NCBI RefSeq assembly: GCF_000330725.2
Contig: NZ_AMZY02000017.1
Coordinates: 1 to 64,000 of the forward strand
Direction of reading: 5' to 3'
From: Mariniradius saccharolyticus AK6
Lineage (GTDB): Bacteria > Bacteroidota > Bacteroidia > Cytophagales > Cyclobacteriaceae
Length of the DNA stretch: 64,000 bases
A program made the position numbers and the translations under genes. Each line of letters opens with the position of its first letter. The first letter of the stretch is position 1. This document shows positions 45,066 to 52,010 of this stretch, in pieces. Under the pieces are notes generated by a model. That model searched no databases and was not told the DNA's origin. It was given only the letters and a program-made list of their open reading frames with translations.

Positions 45066-45569
45066 ATGAAAACCCTGCCCTTGATTCTATTCACAGTCTT
45101 GTTATCATCTTGCTTCACTTTTTCAAAAAAGGAAGAAGTGGTGGAGCACTTGGCACCCATCGTTCGATACGACAGGTCGGATGCAGCAATTTTGAAGGGA
45201 GTTTTTATACCGGAGGGAAAAAGCTACTACCTGACTTCTGGCTTGGTGGCTACGGCAAAAAACCCAGACGCAGTGCCGGGAACTTATGAGCGTTACGGAA
45301 ATACCTACGAGCAGAGCATCAGTATCTTGGAAAAAATCAAGGCGACCCTCCAGGAAGCTGGCTTTGAAATGCACGATGTGGTTTTTCTGCGGGTTTATCT
45401 CGCTCCGGACAATGAGGGGAAAATAGACTGGGACTCTTGGTTCAAGGCCTACGGCGAGTTCTTCAACAATGAACAAAACCCAAACAAAGTAGCGAGATCG
45501 ACGATTGGCGTTTACGCTTTGGCAAATCCCGATTTACTGGTCGAAATCGAAGCCGTTGCTGCGAAATGA
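45066..45569 (+). CDS. RidA/YjgF-family lipoprotein
   Basis: A 167-residue protein with a lipoprotein signal (MKTLPLILFTVLLSSC) and a RidA-type domain. RidA proteins deaminate reactive enamine/imine intermediates; GYGTTYEQS-like and NPDLLVEIEAVA near the C-terminus match the fold, with an Arg in IGV-preceding KVARSTIGVYAL. Being an exported lipoprotein is unusual for RidA, which is normally cytoplasmic; catalytic activity outside the cell is unproven. Its stop overlaps the next gene's ATG by four bases. Confidence 0.75.
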   Translation: MKTLPLILFTVLLSSCFTFSKKEEVVEHLAPIVRYDRSDAAILKGVFIPEGKSYYLTSGLVATAKNPDAVPGTYERYGNTYEQSISILEKIKATLQEAGFEMHDVVFLRVYLAPDNEGKIDWDSWFKAYGEFFNNEQNPNKVARSTIGVYALANPDLLVEIEAVAAK

Positions 45570-46006
45570 AAACCATCAAACTTGGCCTAGCTCTTCTAGG
45601 CTTTTCAATCCTATTGCAAGCCTGTTCCTGCGAGCCCGAAAACCTCACGAAAGGATTGTTTTGGGGATTCAACAAAATCGCGGGTGAAGGATATTTCCCT
45701 TCGCCCGAACTCATTGCTCTGGGCGGGTTTGAACATGTGGAAGTAGCCGTAAACCATAGCATCGTCAATGGTGAAGACCAAAGCAGGATAGAACTGAAAC
45801 TCTACAATGGCAAAAGCAAGGAGTTTTTGGAAAATGAAGCCAATGTCGCCAGAAAATGCGCCGAATTGTACGCCGCCAACTATTCTAGGATCAGCGAATT
45901 CAAGACTATAGACATACAATTTGTAAAAGTCGACCCGATCAATCCGGAGAACTACACCATCGCAGAATACAATTTTGACGTGAGTGACCTTTTGACCAAA
46001 CCCTAA
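45566..46006 (+). CDS. Lipoprotein of unknown function
   Basis: A 146-residue lipoprotein with signal MKTIKLGLALLGFSILLQAC. The mature part has no domain I know; there is a FEHVEVAVNHSIVNGE strand pair and an FKTIDIQFVKVDPINPENYT block. It overlaps the RidA-like gene by 4 bp (ATGA) and is followed by the small membrane protein gene after 8 bp, so the three are probably one operon. Confidence 0.7.
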   Translation: MKTIKLGLALLGFSILLQACSCEPENLTKGLFWGFNKIAGEGYFPSPELIALGGFEHVEVAVNHSIVNGEDQSRIELKLYNGKSKEFLENEANVARKCAELYAANYSRISEFKTIDIQFVKVDPINPENYTIAEYNFDVSDLLTKP

Positions 46007-46014
46007 ACTCAGCC

Positions 46015-46293
46015 ATGGACAACTACATGAATTTCCCCGAGCAGCCCAAAGCGCCAATTGTCAAAACCAGCGATTGGTTTTTGACGATATTGATTTCAAG
46101 TATTCCACTGATTGGATTCATCATGCTTGTCGTTTGGGCAATAGACAAGGAAGGCAATCCCAATAAATCCAATTGGGCAAAGGCGACCCTTATTTGGTAT
46201 GCCATTGGATTTGGCTTCGTAATGCTGGTTTTGTTCTTTATCGGATTTGGGGCGATCACCGGGGTATTTGACGACGTTCCCACTTGGGATTAA
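46015..46293 (+). CDS. Small membrane protein of unknown function
   Basis: A 92-residue protein with two hydrophobic helices (about 23-41 and 60-80) separated by a charged loop (DKEGNPNKSNWAK). I do not recognise the family; the first helix pair looks like common Bacteroidota 'WFLTILISSIPLIGFIMLVV' membrane proteins. Last gene of the small operon that starts at 45066. Confidence 0.6.
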   Translation: MDNYMNFPEQPKAPIVKTSDWFLTILISSIPLIGFIMLVVWAIDKEGNPNKSNWAKATLIWYAIGFGFVMLVLFFIGFGAITGVFDDVPTWD

Positions 46294-46595
46294 GGAAATA
46301 AACCTACAGCAAACCCCCTCCATCTAAGTGTAGTATATACTTTCAGTGGTGACTGGGAGGATCCCGATAGCCAGCACGGATGTAACTACACCCTTCTATC
46401 AAATACAATCTGCAATTGCATTTTATCGACGAGTTATCGAATTAGAACATAGTTCTAAACAGATGGAATTAAAAATTCATAAGGATAGAAAAGTGTAGTT
46501 GAAAACTACGCTTAGCGGGGGCATTGACGTTTTCCGGACGGAGATTTTGCCTCTTTTCTCAATAAATTCATTCACAAACAATTTCCACCATTGAC
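46294..46595. other. Intergenic region carrying repeat copy B
   Basis: 302 bp between the convergent small operon and the DUF4262 gene. Besides repeat copy B (46326-46490), it holds a hairpin GTAGTT / AACTAC at about 46495-46511. No gene seen. Confidence 0.55.
46326..46490 (+). repeat. Dispersed intergenic repeat, copy B
   Basis: Starts AGTGTAGTATATACTTTCAG, then TGGTGACTGGGAGGATCCCG, ends in AACTACACCCTTCTATCAAA, followed by a tail that includes GGAATTAAAAATTC. Its GTGTAGT and ACTACAC ends form a short inverted repeat. Very similar to copy C (21 of 24 bases in the TTTCAGTGGTG...GGATCCCG core), in the same direction. Function unknown. Confidence 0.75.
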
Positions 46596-47318
46596 TTAGC
46601 CCCAATCATTCCAAATAAGATCAACATGGTCTCTCCAAAGTCCTTTGCCAATTTTCAAATTCATTGATGGGACTAGCGTTTGATCAATGCCTAACAAGGT
46701 TCCCAATGATACGATCCTCATTTGTTCCTTCGGAACATCAGGTCCCGGGCCTGCAAACATTTCCCATTCACTTTTCTCCCAACGCATAATCTCTGTTATT
46801 TTTTCGCCTTTGAGCGCAGCCAAATTGGTCACTACTTTTGAGTCTCTTGGGACAGAATAATTCCATTCGTCGATCAACCACTTCCAAACTGGCTCTGCTT
46901 TGGTATCAAACTCCTTTGATAAGTCTGGAACATCTAAAGTGTGGTGCTCGGCATCTGGCAAAATCTGCAATGCATTAAATTCACTTACTTGAAAATAGTC
47001 ATAAACCCCCAGCATTAACAATTTAGACCAACTAGGGTGAACCTTCACCAACGAAAATGAACCTAATAAAGGGATATCTATTTCAACGCCATTAGGATTG
47101 GTTTCCAAAAAACTACCAATCCTATGAAATAATTCGTTGATTTCATTCGCAGAGAAATATTCACCTCCGGCAAAAATCAATTCAACATTCACTTGATCCT
47201 TTAGGCCGATAGTGTACGCAAATCTAGGGATACCATCACCGGCAATAAGCGTTACATGATATTGATTCCGATTGATATTTGACTTGATCGTTTTTAAAAA
47301 CTGTTCTCTATTAATCAT
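46596..47318 (-). CDS. DUF4262 family protein, immunity-like
   Basis: A 240-residue cytoplasmic protein. The N-terminal half (about 1-110) resembles DUF4262: YHVTLIAGDGIPRFAYTIGL with an FAGGEYFSANEIN continuation. The C-terminal half has YSVPRDSKVVTNLAALKGEK...VVSLGTLLGIDQTL, which I find similar to DUF2185/Imm33-type immunity domains (moderate). Its ATG overlaps the TGA of an HNH nuclease remnant upstream by four bases, a toxin-immunity arrangement. Probably an orphan immunity gene. Confidence 0.6.
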   Translation of the reverse strand: MINREQFLKTIKSNINRNQYHVTLIAGDGIPRFAYTIGLKDQVNVELIFAGGEYFSANEINELFHRIGSFLETNPNGVEIDIPLLGSFSLVKVHPSWSKLLMLGVYDYFQVSEFNALQILPDAEHHTLDVPDLSKEFDTKAEPVWKWLIDEWNYSVPRDSKVVTNLAALKGEKITEIMRWEKSEWEMFAGPGPDVPKEQMRIVSLGTLLGIDQTLVPSMNLKIGKGLWRDHVDLIWNDWG

Positions 47319-47470
47319 GGATTCTTATGTACATGATTGCGACAACTTTCACAAAGATTAACCATATCTTCTTTAGTCGTTTTACCTCCATCAGCGTGCC
47401 TTGTTTTATGATGTGCTTGCACGGTACTCCTGGTTGCGGGTTTATCACAGCCCCACCCCAAAACCTTTTT
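47315..47470 (-). pseudogene. Remnant of an HNH nuclease, likely toxin C-terminus
   Basis: A minus-strand frame with no start, open from 47470 to the TGA at 47315-47317 (52 codons with stop). It encodes GCDKPATRSTVQAHHKTRH, then ADGGKTTKEDMVNLCESCRN and HVHKNP. This is the HNH-type pattern C...HH...H...GG.T...N/LC..C..H, the normal C-terminal nuclease of Bacteroidota polymorphic toxins. The 5' end is cut off: it is preceded by a stop (TGA at 47471-47473) and overlaps the last codons of the upstream lipoprotein in another frame. Its TGA overlaps the DUF4262 ATG. Confidence 0.8.
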
Positions 47471-47927
47471 TCACCAATAAGGCAATAGAATAGAAAGGGG
47501 TCGAATCAGTACTCATTGCGCAATCTGCTTCATTAACCCGAATTCTCGTATTTGTATCATTGTCCAATCTAAAGGCTAACCAACATTCGTTATCGTAAAT
47601 GTATTCAGTTACGACATATGCATAACCATCCGCATCTTCATCTAGCTCTGCATCGCCTCCTTTATTCTTTGCAATCCCTGCCAACCGAGCCTCTTGCATT
47701 GTAATCTTATTTCGAGAAACTAATAAAAAACTTATCTCTCTCTCGTTTCTCGAATATAGTTCGACATACTGTTTCAATGTGTCATTCTCAAATTCAAAAA
47801 TTTCGCTTTTAGAATTGTTAATGGAATAACTCTCATTAAAGTCATTTAATGTTTTATCTTTTTTGAGCATCCCTACTGTACATGAACCAATCATAAAGAC
47901 GAATAAAATTGTTTCTATCATTTTCAT
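47445..47927 (-). CDS. Lipoprotein of unknown function
   Basis: A 160-residue exported lipoprotein: the signal MKMIETILFVFMIGSC ends in Cys at residue 16. The mature domain is not recognised; EFENDTLKQYVELYSRNERE and ITEYIYDNECWLAFRLDNDT-like segments are beta-rich. Its last codons overlap the HNH remnant by 26 bases in another frame. Its C-terminus (KKGFGVGL) may therefore be an artefact of the deletion that cut the toxin gene. Flanked by repeat copies B and C. Confidence 0.55.
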   Translation of the reverse strand: MKMIETILFVFMIGSCTVGMLKKDKTLNDFNESYSINNSKSEIFEFENDTLKQYVELYSRNEREISFLLVSRNKITMQEARLAGIAKNKGGDAELDEDADGYAYVVTEYIYDNECWLAFRLDNDTNTRIRVNEADCAMSTDSTPFYSIALLVKKGFGVGL

Positions 47928-47971
47928 AGGTATTAGGGAGTATAATGTCGAGTACTATGCACTGCCCCCCT

Positions 47972-48125
47972 GTGTGTACTATAAAGTTTCAGTGGTGGCT
48001 GGGTGGATCCCGGATACATTGCGGATTCAATCCACCTCTTTATCCTATTCAATAGAAATACGATCCTAAATCAATGATCGGAATATAGTTTGAGATCAGG
48101 TGAATTAAAAATTCCAATAGAAAAA
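47972..48125 (+). repeat. Dispersed intergenic repeat, copy C
   Basis: Starts TGTGTACTATAAAGTTTCAG, then TGGTGGCTGGGTGGATCCCG, and ends after a tail including GAATTAAAAATTCCAATAG. Same direction as copy B, from which it is separated by about 1.5 kb containing the DUF4262-HNH-lipoprotein block. Also related to copy A at 22829. Confidence 0.75.
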
Positions 48126-48143
48126 AGGGATTGGTGAAAAAAC

Positions 48144-48824
48144 CTACAACAAACCCTCACCGGTCTCGGAATCTTCCACTGCCCTGGACAGGAAATCATG
48201 AAAGGGCTTCATGATTTTGAAGCCCTCCACGGCCTTCTCTTTATAACTTCCATCTTCGATTTCCTTGTCGGACAAGGGACTCGAGACAATGAAGCTTTTG
48301 AACCTCAACAAATCCAAGTATGGGTGCTCGCTGTCAAATCCTTTTGGCGCCGACTTCAACTGCTCCCCTTCTATCCCTTTGAAAACACTTTTGAATGAAG
48401 TTGCTTCCAGAATTTCCCTGAGTTCATGGCCGGAATAATCGATTTCCTGCCTAATCTTCTTGAGAGAGTCCGCCTCGGGCATCCAAATCCCACCCGCAAA
48501 AAAACTCTGCCCCGGCTGCACATGGACATAATATCCCGGACCCATTGATTTTTTTCCACCCAAAGCGAAATATGCGGCAAAATTGGTCTTGTAGGGATCT
48601 TTGTTGGCAGAGAATCGAACATCACGATTTTGCCTGAATACACAATCCTTGGGCTGAAAGGAAGCAAAACCGGGTTCCCATTCACTGATATTGGCTATCA
48701 TCCAAGCGACGTCCTCCAAAAACCTTTCCCGATTCTTCCGATACCAGTCTTTGTTGGCATCCATCCATTGTTTGGTATTGTGTGCGCTGAGTTCGCTGAG
48801 AAAATGGAGGTATCGCGTGTCCAT
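48144..48824 (-). CDS. DUF2461 family protein
   Basis: A 226-residue protein (start at the ATG at 48824, MDTRYLHFLSELSAHNTKQW; an upstream in-frame ATG at 48911 lacks family similarity). It matches DUF2461, a widespread cytoplasmic family of unknown function: FLEDVAWMIANISEWEPGFA, FRQNRDVRFSANKDPYKTNF and YVHVQPGQSFFAGGIWMPEA are typical blocks. No catalytic residues are assigned. Single gene between repeat copy C and the MarR-type module. Confidence 0.85.
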   Translation of the reverse strand: MDTRYLHFLSELSAHNTKQWMDANKDWYRKNRERFLEDVAWMIANISEWEPGFASFQPKDCVFRQNRDVRFSANKDPYKTNFAAYFALGGKKSMGPGYYVHVQPGQSFFAGGIWMPEADSLKKIRQEIDYSGHELREILEATSFKSVFKGIEGEQLKSAPKGFDSEHPYLDLLRFKSFIVSSPLSDKEIEDGSYKEKAVEGFKIMKPFHDFLSRAVEDSETGEGLL

Positions 48825-48911
48825 AAGGAAAAGGTCTACTGATGAAGTATTGGTATAGAATCCCGTGAAGTTACAAATCCAACGACGGACGACCACGGTT
48901 CTTACCAACAA

Positions 48912-48939
48912 AAAAACCCAGGATAGTCTCCCGGGTTTT
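48912..48939 (-). terminator. Terminator of the MarR-module operon
   Basis: AAAAACCC (48912-48919) pairs with GGGTTTT (48933-48939) around a 13-base loop; on the minus strand a T tract follows. It lies 21 bases beyond the hydrolase stop (48961). Confidence 0.75.
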
Positions 48940-48960
48940 ATTTGGTTCGATTTTTTTTTC

Positions 48961-49569
48961 TCAGAAAATATGCGTGTTGACCCAATCCAACTCCTCCTGT
49001 CGAATCGTATGCATCGTGTCTTGGAAAATCAGCTTTTGGACATTTGCACCCAGGGACTGCATCAATTTGGCAGAAGCCTCAATTCGCTCCAAGGGCACAT
49101 GCATGTCACGGAAACTCGCTCCGATAAATACCGGTGTCCCTGCAAAATCCCCCGAGTATTTCCAAGGCTGAAGCTTCTCGCCGATGAGTCCTCCCGTGAA
49201 AGCCGCAACACCTCCATACCTTTTCGCATGTCGGGTGGCAAACTCCAAGGATAGGCAAGCGCCCTGCGAAAATCCAATCCAATAAATCTGCTCGGATTCA
49301 AGTCCTTGATTGTACAAGCCGGACACCAAATCCTCCAAGTGCCGAATGGAATTGGACAAGGCTGGTTCGTTGCTTGCATCGGGCGCCATGAAACTGAATG
49401 GATACCAAGTGTTTCCCTTTGCCTGTGGGGCTAACAAAGCAAAACCTTCCAGATTCAGATATTTCTCGAGCTCCAATATGCTATGTGCCGAAGCTCCGCG
49501 ACCATGCAGCATGATGGCTACTTTCTCCGCCCGATCCAATGAAACGCCGCGCTGTACGATCTCAAGCAT
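48961..49569 (-). CDS. Phospholipase/carboxylesterase-type alpha/beta hydrolase
   Basis: A 202-residue hydrolase of the carboxylesterase/MhqD type. The nucleophile Ser101 is in GFSQGACL; the oxyanion segment is LHGRGASAHSIL and the catalytic His is in the C-terminal DTMHTI (about 187-192). It overlaps the dioxygenase gene by 8 bp, and both belong to a MarR-headed cluster like the Bacillus mhqED quinone resistance operon, in which MhqD is the hydrolase partner of a ring-cleaving dioxygenase. Acts in the cytoplasm; the real substrate is unknown. Confidence 0.85.
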   Translation of the reverse strand: MLEIVQRGVSLDRAEKVAIMLHGRGASAHSILELEKYLNLEGFALLAPQAKGNTWYPFSFMAPDASNEPALSNSIRHLEDLVSGLYNQGLESEQIYWIGFSQGACLSLEFATRHAKRYGGVAAFTGGLIGEKLQPWKYSGDFAGTPVFIGASFRDMHVPLERIEASAKLMQSLGANVQKLIFQDTMHTIRQEELDWVNTHIF

Positions 49570-50512
49570 AGTTTTCTACCTGTAGTTTGACTTTTGGCAA
49601 TCTCTTTTCGATACCCTCCCGTTGTGGTTCAGCCCATCCCGGCAGCTTGAGTGCTTCTCCCAAGTGTGCCTCGTCCTCGTCGATGGCGAATCCAGGTTCA
49701 TCTGTCGCAATTTCAAACAGGACGCCTCCCGGTTCACGGAAGTAGATGGATTTGAAATAGTTTCTGTCACGTACTTCGGTGACATTGAGGCCATGCCTCA
49801 TCAAGATATCCTGTATCTCCAGTTGGGTTGCTGTGTTCGGGGTACGGAAAGCAATGTGGTGTACCGTTCCAGCGCTTTGAATCCCATGTCTTCCATTTGG
49901 ATCCAGCACGATATCAACGATATCACCCGGCTTTCCTTCGGTACCATAACGGTATCGACCATTTTCCTCCGCAATAAACTTGTAGTCCATCAATTCGACC
50001 AACAATTTCTCGGTCAAATCCTTGGAACGCAGATTCAAAGTCGCACCATAGAAGCCACGAATCGACATTTCCAAGGGGATATGCCCATAGGTCCACCCTT
50101 TTCTCGAATCCGAACTATTGGCAATCAGTTCTATACCCATCCCATCATGGTCCTCAAAACGGATCAGTTTTTCCCCAAAACGGGTCAACACCGTTGAGGT
50201 TGGAATGCTATATTTTGCCAGTCTGTCGATCCAAAAATCCAAAGCATCCTCCGGTATCGAAAAGGCCGTGTAGGTCAACTCCCCGGTTCCTTTCGTACCT
50301 TTTCTCGCGCCATCAAATGGAAACGTCGTGAAAACCGTACCCGGTGCGCCCAGTTCATCCCCAAAATAAAAATGGTAGACGTCTGGTGCGTCGAAGTTGA
50401 TGGTTTTCTTGACCATGCGAAGCCCCAAGATTCCGGTATAGAAATCGAGGTTTTTTTGCGCATTTCCCGCGATTGCGGTAATATGATGTATTCCTTTGAT
50501 GAGCGTTGCCAT
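49562..50512 (-). CDS. Ring-cleaving dioxygenase, MhqO/MhqE-type (VOC family)
   Basis: A 316-residue vicinal-oxygen-chelate protein made of two tandem glyoxalase-like modules (about 4-135 and 150-290). It starts with IKGIHHITAIAGNAQKNLDF; metal residues are His in GIHHI, His in TVHHIAFRTP, and Glu in GGVLFEIATDEPGF. Bacillus MhqO/MhqE, which cut hydroquinones or degrade quinone-like electrophiles, share this layout. It precedes the hydrolase gene with an 8-bp overlap. The exact substrate is inferred only from the context. Confidence 0.88.
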   Translation of the reverse strand: MATLIKGIHHITAIAGNAQKNLDFYTGILGLRMVKKTINFDAPDVYHFYFGDELGAPGTVFTTFPFDGARKGTKGTGELTYTAFSIPEDALDFWIDRLAKYSIPTSTVLTRFGEKLIRFEDHDGMGIELIANSSDSRKGWTYGHIPLEMSIRGFYGATLNLRSKDLTEKLLVELMDYKFIAEENGRYRYGTEGKPGDIVDIVLDPNGRHGIQSAGTVHHIAFRTPNTATQLEIQDILMRHGLNVTEVRDRNYFKSIYFREPGGVLFEIATDEPGFAIDEDEAHLGEALKLPGWAEPQREGIEKRLPKVKLQVENYA

Positions 50513-50586
50513 GGGAATAGGATGTTTTTAGTGAATTTAGTGATAATAGCCGCCGATACAGCTGTACCGGCGGATTTTGTGGCAAA

Positions 50587-51123
50587 TTATGCCTGCTTGA
50601 CAACTTGGATGTTGGCAAGGATTCTCACTTGGTCGCCCACGACCACGCTTCCTGCCTCCGTCACATAGTTCCAAGTCAAGCCAAACTCTTTGCGGCTGAC
50701 TTTGCCTTCCAATTCAAATCCAGCCTTGGTGTTGCCATATGGATCCTGTACCACGCCACCGAACTCGACGTCCAACTCAACGGCCTTTGTGGTACCTTTG
50801 ATTGTTAAGTCACCTTTCAAGGTATTGCCTTCCAACACGCCTTCGAAAGTCATTTTTGGAAATGTCACGGCATCGAAGAAATCGGCAGACTTCAAATGGT
50901 TGTCACGGTCTGCTTGGTTGGTGTCGATGCTCGCGATATCCGCAGAAAAAGAGATTTTTGCTCCCTGGAAATCATCGGAAGCAGTCTCGGCACTGGCGTC
51001 GAAAGTCTTGAAATAACCAGTGACGGTGGAGATTACAAGGTGCTTTACCTTGAATGAAACCTCAGAATGTGTAGGGTCCAAACCCCATTTTGTAGTTGTT
51101 GCTGTTGCTGTTGCAGTACTCAT
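50587..51123 (-). CDS. YceI family protein
   Basis: A 178-residue lipocalin-like beta-barrel of the YceI family, known to bind isoprenoid quinones or fatty acyl chains. Motifs TKWGLDPTHSEVSFKVKHL (about 11-29), SADIASIDTNQADRDNHLKS and the GDQVRILANIQVVKQA end match. It lacks a signal peptide (MSTATATATTTKWG), so it is cytoplasmic, unlike E. coli YceI. Its promoter region carries a MarR-type palindrome (51167-51185); it is probably the first gene of the operon with the dioxygenase and hydrolase. Confidence 0.92.
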   Translation of the reverse strand: MSTATATATTTKWGLDPTHSEVSFKVKHLVISTVTGYFKTFDASAETASDDFQGAKISFSADIASIDTNQADRDNHLKSADFFDAVTFPKMTFEGVLEGNTLKGDLTIKGTTKAVELDVEFGGVVQDPYGNTKAGFELEGKVSRKEFGLTWNYVTEAGSVVVGDQVRILANIQVVKQA

Positions 51124-51166
51124 TTTGATTATTGTTTAAGTGAATGAAAATTGATTTATCTACATT

Positions 51167-51185
51167 ATTTGTATATACATTAAAT
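51167..51185. promoter_or_regulatory. Palindromic operator upstream of the YceI gene
   Basis: ATTTGTATATACATTAAAT contains the palindrome TGTATATACA. It lies 44-62 bases upstream of the YceI start. It is the reverse complement, over 16 bases, of the site at 51669-51691 upstream of the MarR gene, so both are likely MarR binding sites. Confidence 0.8.
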
Positions 51186-51199
51186 ATTGGAAATTTTTT

Positions 51200-51649
51200 T
51201 TACCCCCTGAGTTTGTCCAACAAATCGTTCAGCTGGTTGACTTCCTGCTCACTCAATTGGATCAACGCTCTGTTGTGCCCATCCGTTTGTTTTTCGATTT
51301 CAGCCAAGACGTCGAGTCCCTTTTCCGTGATCAATACATCGACTTGCCTCCTATCGCTTTCGCATTCCCTGCGGATGATCATGCCTTTTAACTTCAACTT
51401 CTCCACCAACCTGGACGCATTAGACATGCGATTCAACATGCGCTCCTGTATCGAGGAAACGGTAATCGCATTTCCTTTTTGGCCTCTCAGGATTCTCAGC
51501 ACGTTGTATTGCTCCGGTGAAAGCCCGTATTTCTTGAACAAGCTACTTTGGGAATTGACAATATAACTTTGCGTGAAAAGAAGATTCACCACTGCTTTGT
51601 TATAAGGATCCTTGAATTCCTTCTGCTTGATGGCGTCCTCTATTCTCAT
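51200..51649 (-). CDS. MarR family transcriptional regulator
   Basis: A 149-residue winged-helix regulator. The DNA-binding part is at about 40-105 (VLRILRGQKGNAITVSSIQE, then RMSNASRLVEKLKLKGMI and a wing with CESDRRQVDVLITEKGLD). It contains a Cys at the wing/dimer region (about 81) that could sense electrophiles, as in some MarR proteins (inference). Its gene has its own operator at 51669-51691 and is followed, after 76 bp with a second operator, by the YceI-dioxygenase-hydrolase operon, which it is likely to repress. Confidence 0.88.
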   Translation of the reverse strand: MRIEDAIKQKEFKDPYNKAVVNLLFTQSYIVNSQSSLFKKYGLSPEQYNVLRILRGQKGNAITVSSIQERMLNRMSNASRLVEKLKLKGMIIRRECESDRRQVDVLITEKGLDVLAEIEKQTDGHNRALIQLSEQEVNQLNDLLDKLRG

Positions 51650-51668
51650 CTGTATATAATGTTTTTGT

Positions 51669-51691
51669 ATTTAATGTATATACATACAAAT
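51669..51691. promoter_or_regulatory. Palindromic operator upstream of the MarR gene
   Basis: ATTTAATGTATATACATACAAAT (shown in two parts: ATTTAATGTATATACA, then TACAAAT) carries the same TGTATATACA core, 20-42 bases before the MarR ATG (51649). A further TGTATATAAT half-site is at 51651-51660. Confidence 0.8.
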
Positions 51692-51956
51692 GTACGAGAA
51701 AGTTTCAGAACTTGAAAAAATATTGGAAAAAAATATCTGGGCCCCACTCCGGTATGTTCTGTGAGGTAATGAATTAATCTGTTACATTTAACATTTTACT
51801 TCCATTCTTTCAACCCTTCCAGGGTTGGAATGCTCTCCATGCGACGTCTTCGCTTCCCACCGGGTTTAACCCGGGGTAAATACCACCTTGTGGATTCAAT
51901 CACTTCGTGATTACGTAAATCCACCCAATTCTTCATACCTCATTCCCCATCCCTCA

Positions 51957-51984
51957 TTTGCAATTTCATTTCTCCCTATCTTTG
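51957..51984 (+). promoter_or_regulatory. Promoter of the Dcp-type peptidase gene
   Basis: TTTG (51957-51960), 16 bases and TATCTTTG (51977-51984) match the Bacteroidota promoter, with a slightly short spacer, 26 bases before the ATG at 52011. Confidence 0.75.
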
Positions 51985-52010
51985 CGCCCGAAACCCAAAT
52001 AAGAATACCC

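Larger units (their letters stand above)
51650..52010. repeat. Intergenic region with REP-like palindromes
   Basis: 361 bp between the divergent MarR and Dcp genes. It contains the MarR operator, a CAACCC-TTCCA-GGGTTG hairpin (51811-51827), the perfect palindrome CCGGGTTTAACCCGG (51860-51874) and a nested hairpin with arms GTGGATT (51890-51896) and AATCCAC (51918-51924), inner arms ATCAC/GTGAT (51899-51911). These look like REP-type elements. The Dcp promoter lies at 51957-51984. Confidence 0.65.

Noticed and set aside
46321-48125. An insertion sequence between copies B and C
   Set aside because: No transposase frame or terminal inverted repeats of IS type; only related repeat copies and cargo genes.
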